A stretch of 46,960 bases of DNA from NCBI GenBank assembly GCA_964605095.1, contig CAZSBS010000002.1, positions 1 to 46,960 of the forward strand. The letters run 5' to 3'. Shown one piece after another: positions 8,491 to 17,442 of the stretch; positions within the stretch are counted from its first letter, which is position 1, and every line of letters begins with the position of its first letter. The notes beneath the pieces are model-generated. The model saw nothing but the letters and a program-made list of their open reading frames with translations, was not told the origin of the DNA and did no database searches. Source of the DNA: JAUWQU01 sp964605095. Its GTDB lineage: Bacteria; Planctomycetota; Phycisphaerae; SM23-33. A program made the position numbers and the translations under genes.

Positions 8491-9288
8491 TCAAGCCTGC
8501 GTGGGTTTATCGTCCAGAGCGGGGTTGCCATTCGCGACGTGGTTGGAAAGCAGGCGGGTGGTCTTCTTGAGGATCTTGATGACCAGCCAGGCCGCCGTCA
8601 CGGCGGCGCAGGCGATGAGCCACTCCTTGTCAAAGTGGAACTGCCTGGGAGGGTGAAGTTGCCTGAGAATGATGTAGTCGCGGATGTGCGTCAGCACGGT
8701 GAAGCTCACCACGATTGACATGACCGAGTCGTGCTCGCGCCGCAGGACCATCCGCCAGTCGCCGCGGCGGTCGGGCGGAACCCACAGCCGCGGGCTCGGC
8801 AGAACGCACGGCACGCGAGCGGCGTAATCGCGATACTCCCGGCCAAACTCGCGGAGCAGAAAAGCCTCCTCGACCAGGATTATCGGCAGGTAGACGGCGG
8901 CGAACAGCAGCGTGTTGATGACGACCAGTTCCCAGCTCTGCCAAAGCAGCGTTATGCCCGTCAGCACCAGGTAGTTGCCGATGTACAACGGGTTTCGCAC
9001 GATGGAGTAAAGCCCGGTGCAGTTGAGCAACGAGGCCTTCTGGGCGGTGGTGTTTCGCCCGCTGGTGCCCTTGGGGACATAGGCGATAGTCATCGCGCGA
9101 ATGGCCTGGCCCGCCAGAGCGACGACCAGACAACCGATCTCCCATGCCTCGTCGGCGCGGTGGCTTCCCCACGGGCGGGCAAGGTGGCGGACCTCCAGCG
9201 CGAACAGCGGCAATAGCAGCAGGAACGTATAGCTGCGCCAAGCAAACAGCACGCCGCCGGCTTGGCGGAGAGTATTTCTCAACATCAT
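8491..9288 (-). CDS. Isoprenylcysteine carboxylmethyltransferase-like membrane protein
   Basis: About 265 residues with several membrane segments. The core GLYSIVRNPLYIGNYLVL followed by EEAFLLREFGREYRDYAARV is the hallmark of the ICMT/phospholipid methyltransferase fold, which uses S-adenosylmethionine to methylate small lipophilic or thiol substrates at the membrane. The start at 9288 has GGAAGAG upstream; an in-frame ATG at 9315 lacks a site. Two further hydrophobic segments after residue 180 (SVMSIVVSFTVL and LIACAAVTAAWLVI) extend it beyond the minimal domain. The bacterial substrate is unknown. Confidence 0.88.
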   Translation of the reverse strand: MMLRNTLRQAGGVLFAWRSYTFLLLLPLFALEVRHLARPWGSHRADEAWEIGCLVVALAGQAIRAMTIAYVPKGTSGRNTTAQKASLLNCTGLYSIVRNPLYIGNYLVLTGITLLWQSWELVVINTLLFAAVYLPIILVEEAFLLREFGREYRDYAARVPCVLPSPRLWVPPDRRGDWRMVLRREHDSVMSIVVSFTVLTHIRDYIILRQLHPPRQFHFDKEWLIACAAVTAAWLVIKILKKTTRLLSNHVANGNPALDDKPTQA

Positions 9289-9394
9289 CGGCGAATTCTC
9301 TTCCAGGCGCCGCATTCATACGGCCAAGCCGCATCTAAGCGCCGCCGGCATTATGCCAGTCTCAACATGAAGGCATCCTGAAACATCGCCCCGC

Positions 9395-11761
9395 TTATGG
9401 CTTCCATTTCTTGAGCAGGTCGCCGAATGGGTTGTTGCGGTCCACCGGCGGCTGGTCCTGCCTGCCGCGGCCGGGCTGGGGACGCTGCTGCCGCGGCTTA
9501 GGCTGAGATTGCGACGGCGGGTTGGGTTTTCGCTCGGGCGGGGCCTTTTGACCGGTGCGATCGGTTTGACCGGCGCGCTGGGCGCCGGCCTGCGGATCGG
9601 TTCGCATCGACAGGGCGATCCGGCGACGCGGCAGATCGACCTCCATCACCGTCACCGTGACCTTCTGATTCACCTTGACCACGTCGGATGGTTTTTCGAT
9701 GTAACGGTCGGCAAGCTGGCTGATATGCACCAGCCCATCCTGGTGGACGCCGATGTCCACGAACGCGCCGAAGGCCGTCACGTTGGTGACTATGCCCGCC
9801 AGCCGCATGCCCGGCTTGACGTGGGCGATTTCGCTTACACCCTCGGCGAAACTGAATGCCTCGAAGCCCCCGCGCGGGTCGCGACCGGGTTTGGCAAGCT
9901 CAGCCAGGATGTCCGTCAGCGTCGGCATGCCGACGGTATCGGTGACGTACTTCGTAAGGTCGATGCGAACCCGCAACTCCGGCGAGCGGACCATCTCCGC
10001 CACTGAGCAGGCGAGGTCGGCGGCCATCTTCTCGACCACGCCGTAGCTTTCCGGATGCACGGCCGAGGCGTCCAGCGGGTTCTCGGCGTCGCGGATGCGG
10101 AGGAATCCAGCGGCCTGCTCGAACGTCTTTGGCCCCATGCCGGCAACCTTGAGCAGCTCGCGCCGGCTGGCGAACGCACCGTGCTCGTCGCGGTATGAGA
10201 CGAAGTTGCCCGCCAGCCGCTCCGACAAGCCCGAGACGTAGCTAAGAAGCTGCTTGCTGGCGGTGTTCACCTCCACGCCGACGGCGTTGACGCAGCTTGC
10301 CACCACGTCGTCCAGCGATTGCTTGAGGGCCTTTGGGTCCACGTCGTGCTGGTACTGGCCGACGCCGATGGCCTTGGGGTCGATCTTCACAAGCTCGGCC
10401 AGAGGGTCCATCAGCCTCCGGCCGATCGACACGGCGCCGCGGACCGTCAGGTCGTGGTCCGGGAACTCCTCGCGTGCCACCTGCGACGCCGAGTAAACCG
10501 ACGCGCCAGACTCGTTAGCCATGATGACCGGGACCTTTCGCCCGAAGTCGATCGCGCGGCAGAACGCCTCTGCTTCGCGCCCGCCCGTGCCGTTGCCGAC
10601 GGCGATGGCCTCGATGTCGAACTGCCCGACCAAGGCCTTGAGCATAGCTTCGGCCTCGGCTGTGCGATTGGCGGGCGCCAGCGGGAAGATTGTCGTGTTG
10701 TGCAGAAGCTTGCCCTGGCGGTCGAGGCAGACGACCTTGCAGCCCGTGCGCAGGCCGGGATCGACGCCAAGGACGGCCTTTTGCCCAAGCGGCGAGGCCA
10801 GCAGCAGCTCGCGCAGGTTGTCGGCGAATACGGCGATGGCCTCGTCGTCGGCTCGCTTCTTGCTGGACAAGCGGACCTCGGTTTCCATCGAAAGCGACAG
10901 CAGGCGCTTGTAGCAGTCGTCGCAGGCGGCGGCCACTTCGCCCGCGGCGGGCGCGGAGCCCTTGACGAAACGGCGTTTGAGCAGCCCGATGGCGAGGGCC
11001 TCGTCCGGCATGGCATGGAAGGTGAGGAAGCCTTCCTTGGCCCCGCGGCGGATGGCCAACACGCGGTGCGACGGGGCCTTGGCAAGCGGCTCGGACCAGT
11101 CGAAGTAGTCCTTGTACTTGGCCGCCTCGGCGTCCTCGGCCTTGCCGGGCATCACCTTGGAAACCAGCATCGCCTGCTCCTGGAAGATCCGCCGCATCTC
11201 GCCGCGGGCGTCGGCGTCCTCGTTGATCCACTCGGCAATGATATCCCGCGCCCCAGCCAGTGCTTCGGCTGCGGCGGGAACTTCCTTCGCGGCGTCGACG
11301 TACTTGCCGGCCTCGCCTGCGCAGTCGAAGTCGCCCTGCTCGAAAACAATCTTCGCCAGCGGCTCGAGGCCGCGCTCCTTGGCGATCATGGCGCGCGTGC
11401 GCCGCTTCGGGCGAAACGGCAGATAAATGTCCTCAAGGACGCTCATCGTCCCGGCCAAAAGCACCTTTGACCTGAGCTCGTCGGTGAGTTTGTTTTGCTC
11501 CTGGAGGCTCTTCAGGATGGCTGCGCGGCGCTTGTCCAGTTCGCGGAGCTGCTCGAGCCGGTCTCGCACGCCGATGACGGCGACCTCGTCGAGCCCGCCA
11601 GTGACCTCCTTGCGGTAGCGGGCGATGAACGGCACGGTCGAGCCGCCGTCGAGCAGTTCGGCCACGCTGCGGACCTGGCGGGCGGCAACGCCCAGCTCGG
11701 CGGTGATCGTGGCGACGTGGGTATCGGACACGGCAATAGCGTCTGCGGCTGAGTCGGTCAT
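9395..11761 (-). CDS. tex: Tex-family RNA-binding S1 protein
   Basis: 788 residues. Order: Tex N-terminal helical domain (STVPFIARYRKEVTGGLDE; DIYLPFRPKRRTRA), a YqgF/RNase-H-like domain (VLGVDPGLRTGCKVVCLD; VGNGTGGREAEAF), helix-hairpin-helix repeats (VNTASKQLLSYVSGL; LLKVAGMGPKTFEQAAGFLR), then an S1 domain (GIVTNVTAFGAFVDIGVHQD; VHISQLAD). The Pro/Gln/Arg-rich tail of about 60 residues is an extension. Tex proteins bind nucleic acid and influence transcription and RNA processing. The ATG at 11761 overlaps the stop of the upstream hydrolase gene (ATGA) and also has AGGA before it. The open frame continues upstream but the domain begins here. Confidence 0.97.
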   Translation of the reverse strand: MTDSAADAIAVSDTHVATITAELGVAARQVRSVAELLDGGSTVPFIARYRKEVTGGLDEVAVIGVRDRLEQLRELDKRRAAILKSLQEQNKLTDELRSKVLLAGTMSVLEDIYLPFRPKRRTRAMIAKERGLEPLAKIVFEQGDFDCAGEAGKYVDAAKEVPAAAEALAGARDIIAEWINEDADARGEMRRIFQEQAMLVSKVMPGKAEDAEAAKYKDYFDWSEPLAKAPSHRVLAIRRGAKEGFLTFHAMPDEALAIGLLKRRFVKGSAPAAGEVAAACDDCYKRLLSLSMETEVRLSSKKRADDEAIAVFADNLRELLLASPLGQKAVLGVDPGLRTGCKVVCLDRQGKLLHNTTIFPLAPANRTAEAEAMLKALVGQFDIEAIAVGNGTGGREAEAFCRAIDFGRKVPVIMANESGASVYSASQVAREEFPDHDLTVRGAVSIGRRLMDPLAELVKIDPKAIGVGQYQHDVDPKALKQSLDDVVASCVNAVGVEVNTASKQLLSYVSGLSERLAGNFVSYRDEHGAFASRRELLKVAGMGPKTFEQAAGFLRIRDAENPLDASAVHPESYGVVEKMAADLACSVAEMVRSPELRVRIDLTKYVTDTVGMPTLTDILAELAKPGRDPRGGFEAFSFAEGVSEIAHVKPGMRLAGIVTNVTAFGAFVDIGVHQDGLVHISQLADRYIEKPSDVVKVNQKVTVTVMEVDLPRRRIALSMRTDPQAGAQRAGQTDRTGQKAPPERKPNPPSQSQPKPRQQRPQPGRGRQDQPPVDRNNPFGDLLKKWKP

Positions 11762-13659
11762 GGTTCCTGCAAGTCCTTTCGCACGAACGAGTGTGAATCC
11801 TTTTGCTTCCCGGCGGCGCGGATAAGCACCACCCAGTCCTTGCCCGCATCGCCGGGCGGCCTGCCGAGCGACGGCTCGCCGGGGCCGGCAAGCTTTTCCA
11901 CCGAGCCGCGAAGAAGCTCGCCGCCCGTTCGCGGGTTGTACCACGCGGCCGTGTAATTCCCCGCCGGGAGCTTGATCGTCGTCGCCTCGCCGTTGGGGAG
12001 GTAGACGGCATAGGCCTTGCCCTCGGCGGCGAAGCAGTAGTCGTCTTTCGCGCCGGTCAGGCCGTCGTCGGCCTTCATCGTCCAGAACGGCAGGTGCTTG
12101 TGGAAGAACTCCAGCGCGAACCGTGTCTGGTCCCACATGGCATCCCGGCTGCGCCAGTCCTCGCAGGTCAGGTCGTTGTTGGGGTACTTGTAGCCGAAGT
12201 ACCATTCGCAGCCCGCCCCGCCGGCCATAAGGTTGCCCCAAAGGGCCCAGCGACGGACGGAGTCGTGCGCTGGATCGTCCTTGTCCGGCAGCACGCCGGC
12301 GTTGGCCGGGCCGATTTCGTCGAGCGAGACGAACCACTTCCGGCCTTCCGCGGCCGAGCGGGACACCCACTTTAGCGTCTCGTCGTGCGTGGCCTTCATG
12401 TTGCCCATCTGGAGCGACGGGCCGTCAAAGTCCGCAAAGTCCAGCAGCGGCCCGTACACTGCCTCGTACTTGCCGGGGAACGTGTGAACCACAATGGGGT
12501 GCCTGGCCGCGTCGAGACGGCGGATGTAAGCCGCGAAGGCCTTGCGCTGCGCGTCGGTGTTGGTGTTTTCCTCGCCCAGGTTCCACGTGACGGCCAGGTG
12601 ATGGCCGAAACGGGCGATCAGTTCGCGGTAGTAAAGCCTTCGCTGCGGCCCAAGTTCGCCGGCGTCGAGGCCTTGGTCGTTTTCTGTCTCCTGCGTGACC
12701 ACGTGCATCATCAGGCCGAGGCGGTCCATGTGCGAAAAGACGACTTCCCACTGGTCGAGCTTGCTGCAATCGAAACGCTGCCGCTCAGTGGGCGTGGTCC
12801 ATGGCCAGGTGTCTTTGCCGTCGCCGCCGTCAAGGTTGTAGGTCAGGAAGTAAACGCTGTTCATACCCTTGGAGGCCAGGTAGTTCAGCCCGCCGATGAG
12901 ACCCTTGCCCTTGCCGCCGCGCCACGTCGGGTCGCCGGCTCGCCAGTCATCCAGGTGCGGCTTGTACGAGTGCAGGTTCCTTGATGCGTCGGCCTCCGTC
13001 GGGCGTTTGGCGTCGCCCTTCTTGCCGGTGTGCCACGTGCCGTCAAAATCCGCGTAACCGAGCAGGTTCTCCGGGCTGTCGGCGCCGCCCTTGATGAAGT
13101 ATTCCCCGCTGCCGGCGAATCGCGGGTAATGGCTGTTTGCGTCGTGACGGAGGAAACCCCTCGCCCGCAAGTCCGTGGCGCTGTTTTCCGACGGGCCTAT
13201 GGTCAACTCGCCCGTCGCCCCGTCAAACCCGGCCGCTCTGCCTGCGCCGGCGGCGGCGGCGATGGCAACGCCCGGGCCGGTGCGGAACGACACAACGTAC
13301 GACCACCGCCCCGGGGTCTCTGGCACGAAGTGTACTCGCCACTTGTTGCCCACGGCTGAGCCCGTCTCACCGGCCTTGCCGTCGGCGGCGTAGTACCCGC
13401 AGACGACCACCTTCCGCTGGCCCCGCGTGAACGTGACCGCCATGTGGTAGTCCGTGAACGGATTCGGCGTGGCATCCTCGCCCGAGGCCGGGCCGTCAAA
13501 CGTGACGGTCACGGCACGGAACTGCTTGAGCTCGCCCGAGACCGCCACTGCCGCCGCCGGGGCGAGGCCCGCGGCAAAACCCGCCACGAAAACAGCCGCC
13601 GCAACTGCCGCCCGCTTGGGGACCCTTAGGGCCGACACCCACTTGCCTCCGGTGCGCAT
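11758..13659 (-). CDS. Secreted DUF5060-type glycoside hydrolase
   Basis: 633 residues. A signal peptide (hydrophobic about 15-40) is followed by an N-terminal beta domain like DUF5060. The catalytic TIM barrel comes next (KGMNSVYFLTYNLDGGDGKD; HVVTQETEND; AVTWNLGEENTNTD with a likely acid/base Glu; KWFVSLDEIGPAN with a likely second Glu). The C-terminus (GKAYAVYLPNGE; NYTAAWYNPRTGGELL) resembles the putative collagen-binding domain that caps these enzymes. Polysaccharide substrate is unknown. AGGAGA lies before the ATG. The gene is followed with an ATGA overlap by tex, an odd partner, and preceded 49 bases upstream by a pseudopilin gene. Confidence 0.9.
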   Translation of the reverse strand: MRTGGKWVSALRVPKRAAVAAAVFVAGFAAGLAPAAAVAVSGELKQFRAVTVTFDGPASGEDATPNPFTDYHMAVTFTRGQRKVVVCGYYAADGKAGETGSAVGNKWRVHFVPETPGRWSYVVSFRTGPGVAIAAAAGAGRAAGFDGATGELTIGPSENSATDLRARGFLRHDANSHYPRFAGSGEYFIKGGADSPENLLGYADFDGTWHTGKKGDAKRPTEADASRNLHSYKPHLDDWRAGDPTWRGGKGKGLIGGLNYLASKGMNSVYFLTYNLDGGDGKDTWPWTTPTERQRFDCSKLDQWEVVFSHMDRLGLMMHVVTQETENDQGLDAGELGPQRRLYYRELIARFGHHLAVTWNLGEENTNTDAQRKAFAAYIRRLDAARHPIVVHTFPGKYEAVYGPLLDFADFDGPSLQMGNMKATHDETLKWVSRSAAEGRKWFVSLDEIGPANAGVLPDKDDPAHDSVRRWALWGNLMAGGAGCEWYFGYKYPNNDLTCEDWRSRDAMWDQTRFALEFFHKHLPFWTMKADDGLTGAKDDYCFAAEGKAYAVYLPNGEATTIKLPAGNYTAAWYNPRTGGELLRGSVEKLAGPGEPSLGRPPGDAGKDWVVLIRAAGKQKDSHSFVRKDLQEP

Positions 13660-13708
13660 AGGTTGTCTCCTGCCAGGGAAAAATCGCCGTGTCACCGGCG
13701 ACGAAAGC

Positions 13709-14437
13709 CTAGTCCTTGTGGAATAATTTGAGTTGGGGCGGGTTCGCTGTGTTCTTGAGGACCTTGACCTGTCCGTAGGTGTACACCTTAATGTTGCCCT
13801 CGGCCATGATGAAGCCGCCTCGCCCCAGCCGCTCCTTGGCCTCTTTGTCATAGCTGGGGGCATGCCCGACGGGCCACTTCGAGGGATCCGACACCATGTC
13901 CTCGGCAATCGCCGGCTCCAGACCCGCATTGGCCAGGCTGACCGAACTGCAATGGCCGACGAGGAATGTCATGCCCAGGTCGGTGATCTGCATGACCGTC
14001 GTCACGTCGTCGCCGCCCGAGGCGACGGGGTCGGTCAACGTGTTGTTGAACCCGTAGCTGCACATTACCTGGGAACTCGGGTTGAAGTGGAGCGTGTCGC
14101 TGACGCACCTGTAAAGGGTCGGAGTGCGGATGCCCAATGGGTAGATCTTGTTGCACCACCAGCGCCGGGTGGAGTTCGCCCCCGGCAGCAGGTCAGCCCG
14201 GTCAATGTTTGCGTTGGACCAGTTCGTCTTGTCGTTCTTCGGCAGTTGATCCTTGTTGTCGCCGCAGTAGGCGACGACCGCCTTGCTGATCGTATAGAGG
14301 TTGGCGTTGCAGGTCTTCTCCTGGGCCAGAGAGTACGCCGCACTTACCGACGGGAAGAGCATGGTAATCAGAATCGCGATGATGCTGACCACGACCAGCA
14401 GTTCCACCAACGTGAAAGCCCGAGCACGATGATTCAT
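13709..14437 (-). CDS. Prepilin-type N-terminal cleavage/methylation domain protein
   Basis: 242 residues. The N-terminus RARAFTLVELLVVVSIIAIL is a classic type IV pilin-like leader, cleaved before Phe, with Glu at mature position 5 and one long hydrophobic helix. The globular part contains GDNKDQLP and a late GHAPSYDKEAKERLGRGGF with a C-terminal beta tail, as in the large family of planctomycete and lentisphaeral pseudopilins. AGGAGG precedes the ATG perfectly. Probably exported by a type II secretion or pilus system encoded elsewhere, perhaps together with the hydrolase encoded next to it. Confidence 0.92.
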   Translation of the reverse strand: MNHRARAFTLVELLVVVSIIAILITMLFPSVSAAYSLAQEKTCNANLYTISKAVVAYCGDNKDQLPKNDKTNWSNANIDRADLLPGANSTRRWWCNKIYPLGIRTPTLYRCVSDTLHFNPSSQVMCSYGFNNTLTDPVASGGDDVTTVMQITDLGMTFLVGHCSSVSLANAGLEPAIAEDMVSDPSKWPVGHAPSYDKEAKERLGRGGFIMAEGNIKVYTYGQVKVLKNTANPPQLKLFHKD

Positions 14438-14626
14438 GCGTGCCTCCTGGAAAAAACCAGCTTGGGGTTTCGCCGCGGGCACCAGCCCGCATCCAGACTA
14501 TATCATACCAAACCGGATGCGGCAGGTCCAGTGCCCGATGCCGTTTGCCCCAATGCCGTTGCGAAACCCCCAGGCGACCCATGGCGGATATGCCCTGACG
14601 GGCATGTCGGCGGAGGCCGCGGGAGA

Positions 14627-14944
14627 TCAGGCGACGATCTTCTTGACGCGAACCTGTATGAACTTCTGGCGATGGCCGATACGACGGCGATAGTCCTTGC
14701 GGCGGCGGAACTGGCTGATGAAAACCTTCTGGCCCTTGACCAGCGGGTCGACGATCTCAGCCAGGACCTTCGCTCCGGCAACCACCGGGGTGCCAACGCT
14801 CACGTCGCCATCGCCGCTGACCAGCAGGACGCGGTCAAACTCGATCTCGGTCTGGTCCTCGGCCAGGTCGCGCAGGTCAACCTCGAGGACATCGCCCTCC
14901 TGAACCTGAAACTGCTGGCCGCTATCTTCAATCACTGCGTACAC
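14627..14944 (-). CDS. rplU: Ribosomal protein bL21
   Basis: 105 residues, normal length. Starts with a GTG codon (reads MYAVIEDSGQQFQVQEGDVL) preceded by AAGGAG eight bases upstream. The signature FISQFRRRKDYRRRIGHRQK near the C-terminus is diagnostic of bL21, which binds 23S rRNA. Its own promoter lies at 14993-15020. rpmA (bL27), the usual next gene, is not downstream; the next gene on this strand is a pseudopilin. Confidence 0.97.
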   Translation of the reverse strand: MYAVIEDSGQQFQVQEGDVLEVDLRDLAEDQTEIEFDRVLLVSGDGDVSVGTPVVAGAKVLAEIVDPLVKGQKVFISQFRRRKDYRRRIGHRQKFIQVRVKKIVA

Positions 14945-14992
14945 GTCGCTTCTCCTTGCTGGTTTCTCTCACCCGAGAGAGACAAGCGCCTC

Positions 14993-15020
14993 ATTATCGA
15001 AAACTCCCGGCCCCTGTCAA
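14993..15020 (-). promoter_or_regulatory. rplU promoter (sigma-70 type)
   Basis: On the minus strand TTGACA (15015-15020) and GATAAT (14993-14998) are separated by 16 bases. This is the best vegetative promoter match in the window and lies about 50 bases before the rplU start codon. Confidence 0.8.
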
Positions 15021-15060
15021 GCTATTATGTCCGGCTGAACCTAAATTAACGCGGTCAACC

Positions 15061-15296
15061 GTGGGCCAAGGGCCAGGCACCAACTGGCAAGGAAGCACTA
15101 AATCACAAGCACCAAGGCCCACGCAAGAACCAAATCTCAAGAAGAAAAACTCCAAACAAGAGTTCCCTTTGATCGCAGAACCACAATTCATTCGTTTGCC
15201 GGTGGGCGGGACTGGTGCCGGCTCCAAGCGTCTGCTTTCCAGAACGACCCTGAGGTCAATATTCAACTGGACCTCTTTGTTTGGAGCTTCTTCTGT
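15061..15296. repeat. Spacer with degenerate A-rich 7-bp repeats in both orientations
   Basis: No gene. 15061-15165 consists of poorly conserved heptamers (GGGCCAA, GGGCCAG, GCACCAA and so on) ending in CTCCAAACAA (15150-15159). The same word appears inverted at 15277-15286. The minus-strand run continues into the last codons and stop of the M20 peptidase gene. Confidence 0.5.
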
Positions 15297-16700
15297 TTAG
15301 CCGTTTGGGCCTTGCTTGGTCCTTGTTTTTTTCCGAATCCTCCCCACGTTGCCCATCATGGCGGCCGAGGCGATCGCACCACGATAGAACTGCTCCAGGT
15401 TATAGTGCTCGTTGGGGCTGTGCAGATTATCTTCCGGCAGGCCGAAGCCCATGAGCACCGCATCGAGGCCCAGCAATCGCTGGAACAGCTCTGTAATCGG
15501 CACCGACGCCCCGCAGCGAACCATGGCCGGGGCGGGTCCGAAGGCCTCGGCCAGGGCCGCCTTGCCCGCCTCCATGGCCGACGACCGCGTATTTATCATC
15601 ACCGGGCGGGCACCCGCGTTGAGTTTCACTTCGGCCCGGATGCCCGGCGGGGTGTGCTCGGACACGTACTGCCGGAAGTCCTCCACTACTTTTGCGGGGT
15701 CCTGGTTGGGCACCAGCCGCATGGAGATCTTCACCGACGCCTCGGCCGGAATTATGGTCTTGGAGCCAACGCCGGTATACCCGCCGACGATGCCGTTGGC
15801 ATCAAGCGTCGGCCTGGCCCAGCGCCGCTCCAGCACGCTGAAGCCCGCCTCCCCGCCGCCAAGCACATCGACGCCCAGGCTGCGGGCATACCCGGCCTGG
15901 TCGAACGACAAGGCATCCCACCGACTGCGCTCGGCTTCGGTCAGCGGCAGGACGTCGTCATAAAACCCCGGCAGCGTCACCCGCCCGGCGTTGTCGTGCA
16001 TCCCGGCCACGAGTCGGGCCAAGGCGTTGATCGGGTTGGCAACCGCCCCGCCGTTTACGCCGCTGTGTATATCGGCCGAGGGACCCCGGAACGTGACCTC
16101 CACATACGCCAGGCCGCGGAGTGAGTACGTTATGCTCGGCAGGTTATCGGCAAAGAACGCCGAGTCGCTGATGACGGCGGCGTCGGCGGAGAGTTCCTCT
16201 GCGTGGGCAGCCAGGAACGGCTCCATGTCCGGCGAGCCGACCTCCTCCTCGCCCTCAAGTAGCACTTGCAGGTTCACCGGCACGCCCCCGCCGGCCTGCT
16301 GCCAGGCCTCAATGGCCATGATGTGGGCGTAAAGCTGGCCCTTGTCGTCGTCAGCGCCGCGGGCCCAGATCGCCCCGTCGCGGACGACCGGCTCGAACGG
16401 GGGGCTTTTCCACTGCTCAAGCGGGTCCGGCGGCTGAACGTCGTAATGCCCGTAGAGCAGCAGCGTGGGCGAGTCGTCGCCGACGTGCAGCGAGGCCAGG
16501 ACGTTGGGCTGCCCGCCCGTAGCAACGGCGCGGGCCTGGAGCCCACACTCGCCCAGGCGGCGGACCAGCCAGTCGGCCGCCTGACGGCAGGCCTGTGGCT
16601 CGGTGTTGGCAACGCTGGGAAAACGCAGCAGCTCGAACAACTCACCCAGGTGTCGCTCGCGATTGTCACGCAGGAATTTGGTCACGGCTTCGGGAAGCAT
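15297..16700 (-). CDS. M20-family dipeptidase
   Basis: 467 residues, normal for the zinc-dependent M20 peptidases of the carnosinase/dipeptidase branch. Metal and catalytic motifs are intact: LLLYGHYDVQPPD (His ligand plus Asp), ARGADDDKGQ (bridging Asp) and EGEEEVGS (catalytic Glu and ligand). FRGPSADIHSGVNGGAVANP marks the dimerisation domain, and a late GLPEDNLHSPNEHYNL provides the last His ligand. Cytoplasmic, probably hydrolysing short peptides. The ribosome site before the ATG is weak. The final residues (KKTRTKQGPNG) and stop fall in an A-rich repeat. Confidence 0.95.
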   Translation of the reverse strand: MLPEAVTKFLRDNRERHLGELFELLRFPSVANTEPQACRQAADWLVRRLGECGLQARAVATGGQPNVLASLHVGDDSPTLLLYGHYDVQPPDPLEQWKSPPFEPVVRDGAIWARGADDDKGQLYAHIMAIEAWQQAGGGVPVNLQVLLEGEEEVGSPDMEPFLAAHAEELSADAAVISDSAFFADNLPSITYSLRGLAYVEVTFRGPSADIHSGVNGGAVANPINALARLVAGMHDNAGRVTLPGFYDDVLPLTEAERSRWDALSFDQAGYARSLGVDVLGGGEAGFSVLERRWARPTLDANGIVGGYTGVGSKTIIPAEASVKISMRLVPNQDPAKVVEDFRQYVSEHTPPGIRAEVKLNAGARPVMINTRSSAMEAGKAALAEAFGPAPAMVRCGASVPITELFQRLLGLDAVLMGFGLPEDNLHSPNEHYNLEQFYRGAIASAAMMGNVGRIRKKTRTKQGPNG

Positions 16701-16799
16701 GGTTGGCTCGTCAAGTTTTCTGTCAGGGGTTTATTCACAGTTCCGAAAGTAAGGCATCAACTCATATCTCTCAGGTCCAGGTCTAATGATACCGGTGGG

Positions 16800-17363
16800 T
16801 TACCACAATTTCCACCACGCCTTGTGGGCGTCGTGTTTTTCGTCGGACTGCTCGGCCTGACCGGCGTCGGCGGCGACGGGCAGCATGGCCTGGAGTTCTC
16901 GCAAGCGGGTGTGGGCGAAGTTGGCGGGGTTGTTGCGAAAGGCCGCCAGGGACTGCTCTTTGCGGAAGGCCGATTCCGGCGGCATCTCCTCGGGGCCGTA
17001 GAACTTCAGCGCCTCGGCCAGGCATTGGGTGGCGCGGCGTGCGGCTGCCCGTGATTCCGTCGGCGTTTTGGCCTTGCCGACCTGGTCGGCATAGAGGAAG
17101 TAGAGCCCTACCCACTGGGCGAGATCGACTAGCTCGCTTGGCTGGTCGGCGGCGTGCTTGATCCACTCGACGTGAAACGTCCGCTGGGCCTTGCAGCTTC
17201 GACAGTGGGTTTGGACGCAAGCAGGCAACTCGTCGGTCGGCTCCCTGCCGGCGCACCTGGCAGCGCGGACGCCCAAGGGGCCTCGCCCGCAACGGGCACA
17301 AGGCGCCACGTCCAGGAAGAACTCCAGTTCCATCGGCGAATGTACGCGGAGCGGCTCGTCCAT
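16800..17363 (-). CDS. Unknown protein with zinc-ribbon cysteines
   Basis: 187 residues. Starts MDEPLRVHSPMELEFFLDVA and then has CARCGRGP and, some 35 residues later, CRSCKAQRTFHVEW, a likely treble-clef or ribbon zinc site. The rest is predicted helical with ALKFYGPEEMPPESAF and LRELQAMLPV. I do not recognise the family; Trp-rich WWKLW ends it. It lies alone between the M20 peptidase and a lipoprotein gene on the same strand. The start at 17363 is chosen because the frame upstream is Arg/Pro-rich and non-protein-like. Confidence 0.7.
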   Translation of the reverse strand: MDEPLRVHSPMELEFFLDVAPCARCGRGPLGVRAARCAGREPTDELPACVQTHCRSCKAQRTFHVEWIKHAADQPSELVDLAQWVGLYFLYADQVGKAKTPTESRAAARRATQCLAEALKFYGPEEMPPESAFRKEQSLAAFRNNPANFAHTRLRELQAMLPVAADAGQAEQSDEKHDAHKAWWKLW

Positions 17364-17442
17364 GTTTAATACCGGAGCCTGCCTTGGCGTCCGGGCCGCC
17401 CTTGCGGGCGGCGCCAGTCGCGCGGAAATGGGATCGAATGTC

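Noticed and set aside
13733..15049. A 438-codon plus-strand frame over the pseudopilin and rplU
   Set aside because: Shadow of two recognised genes; composition is not protein-like.
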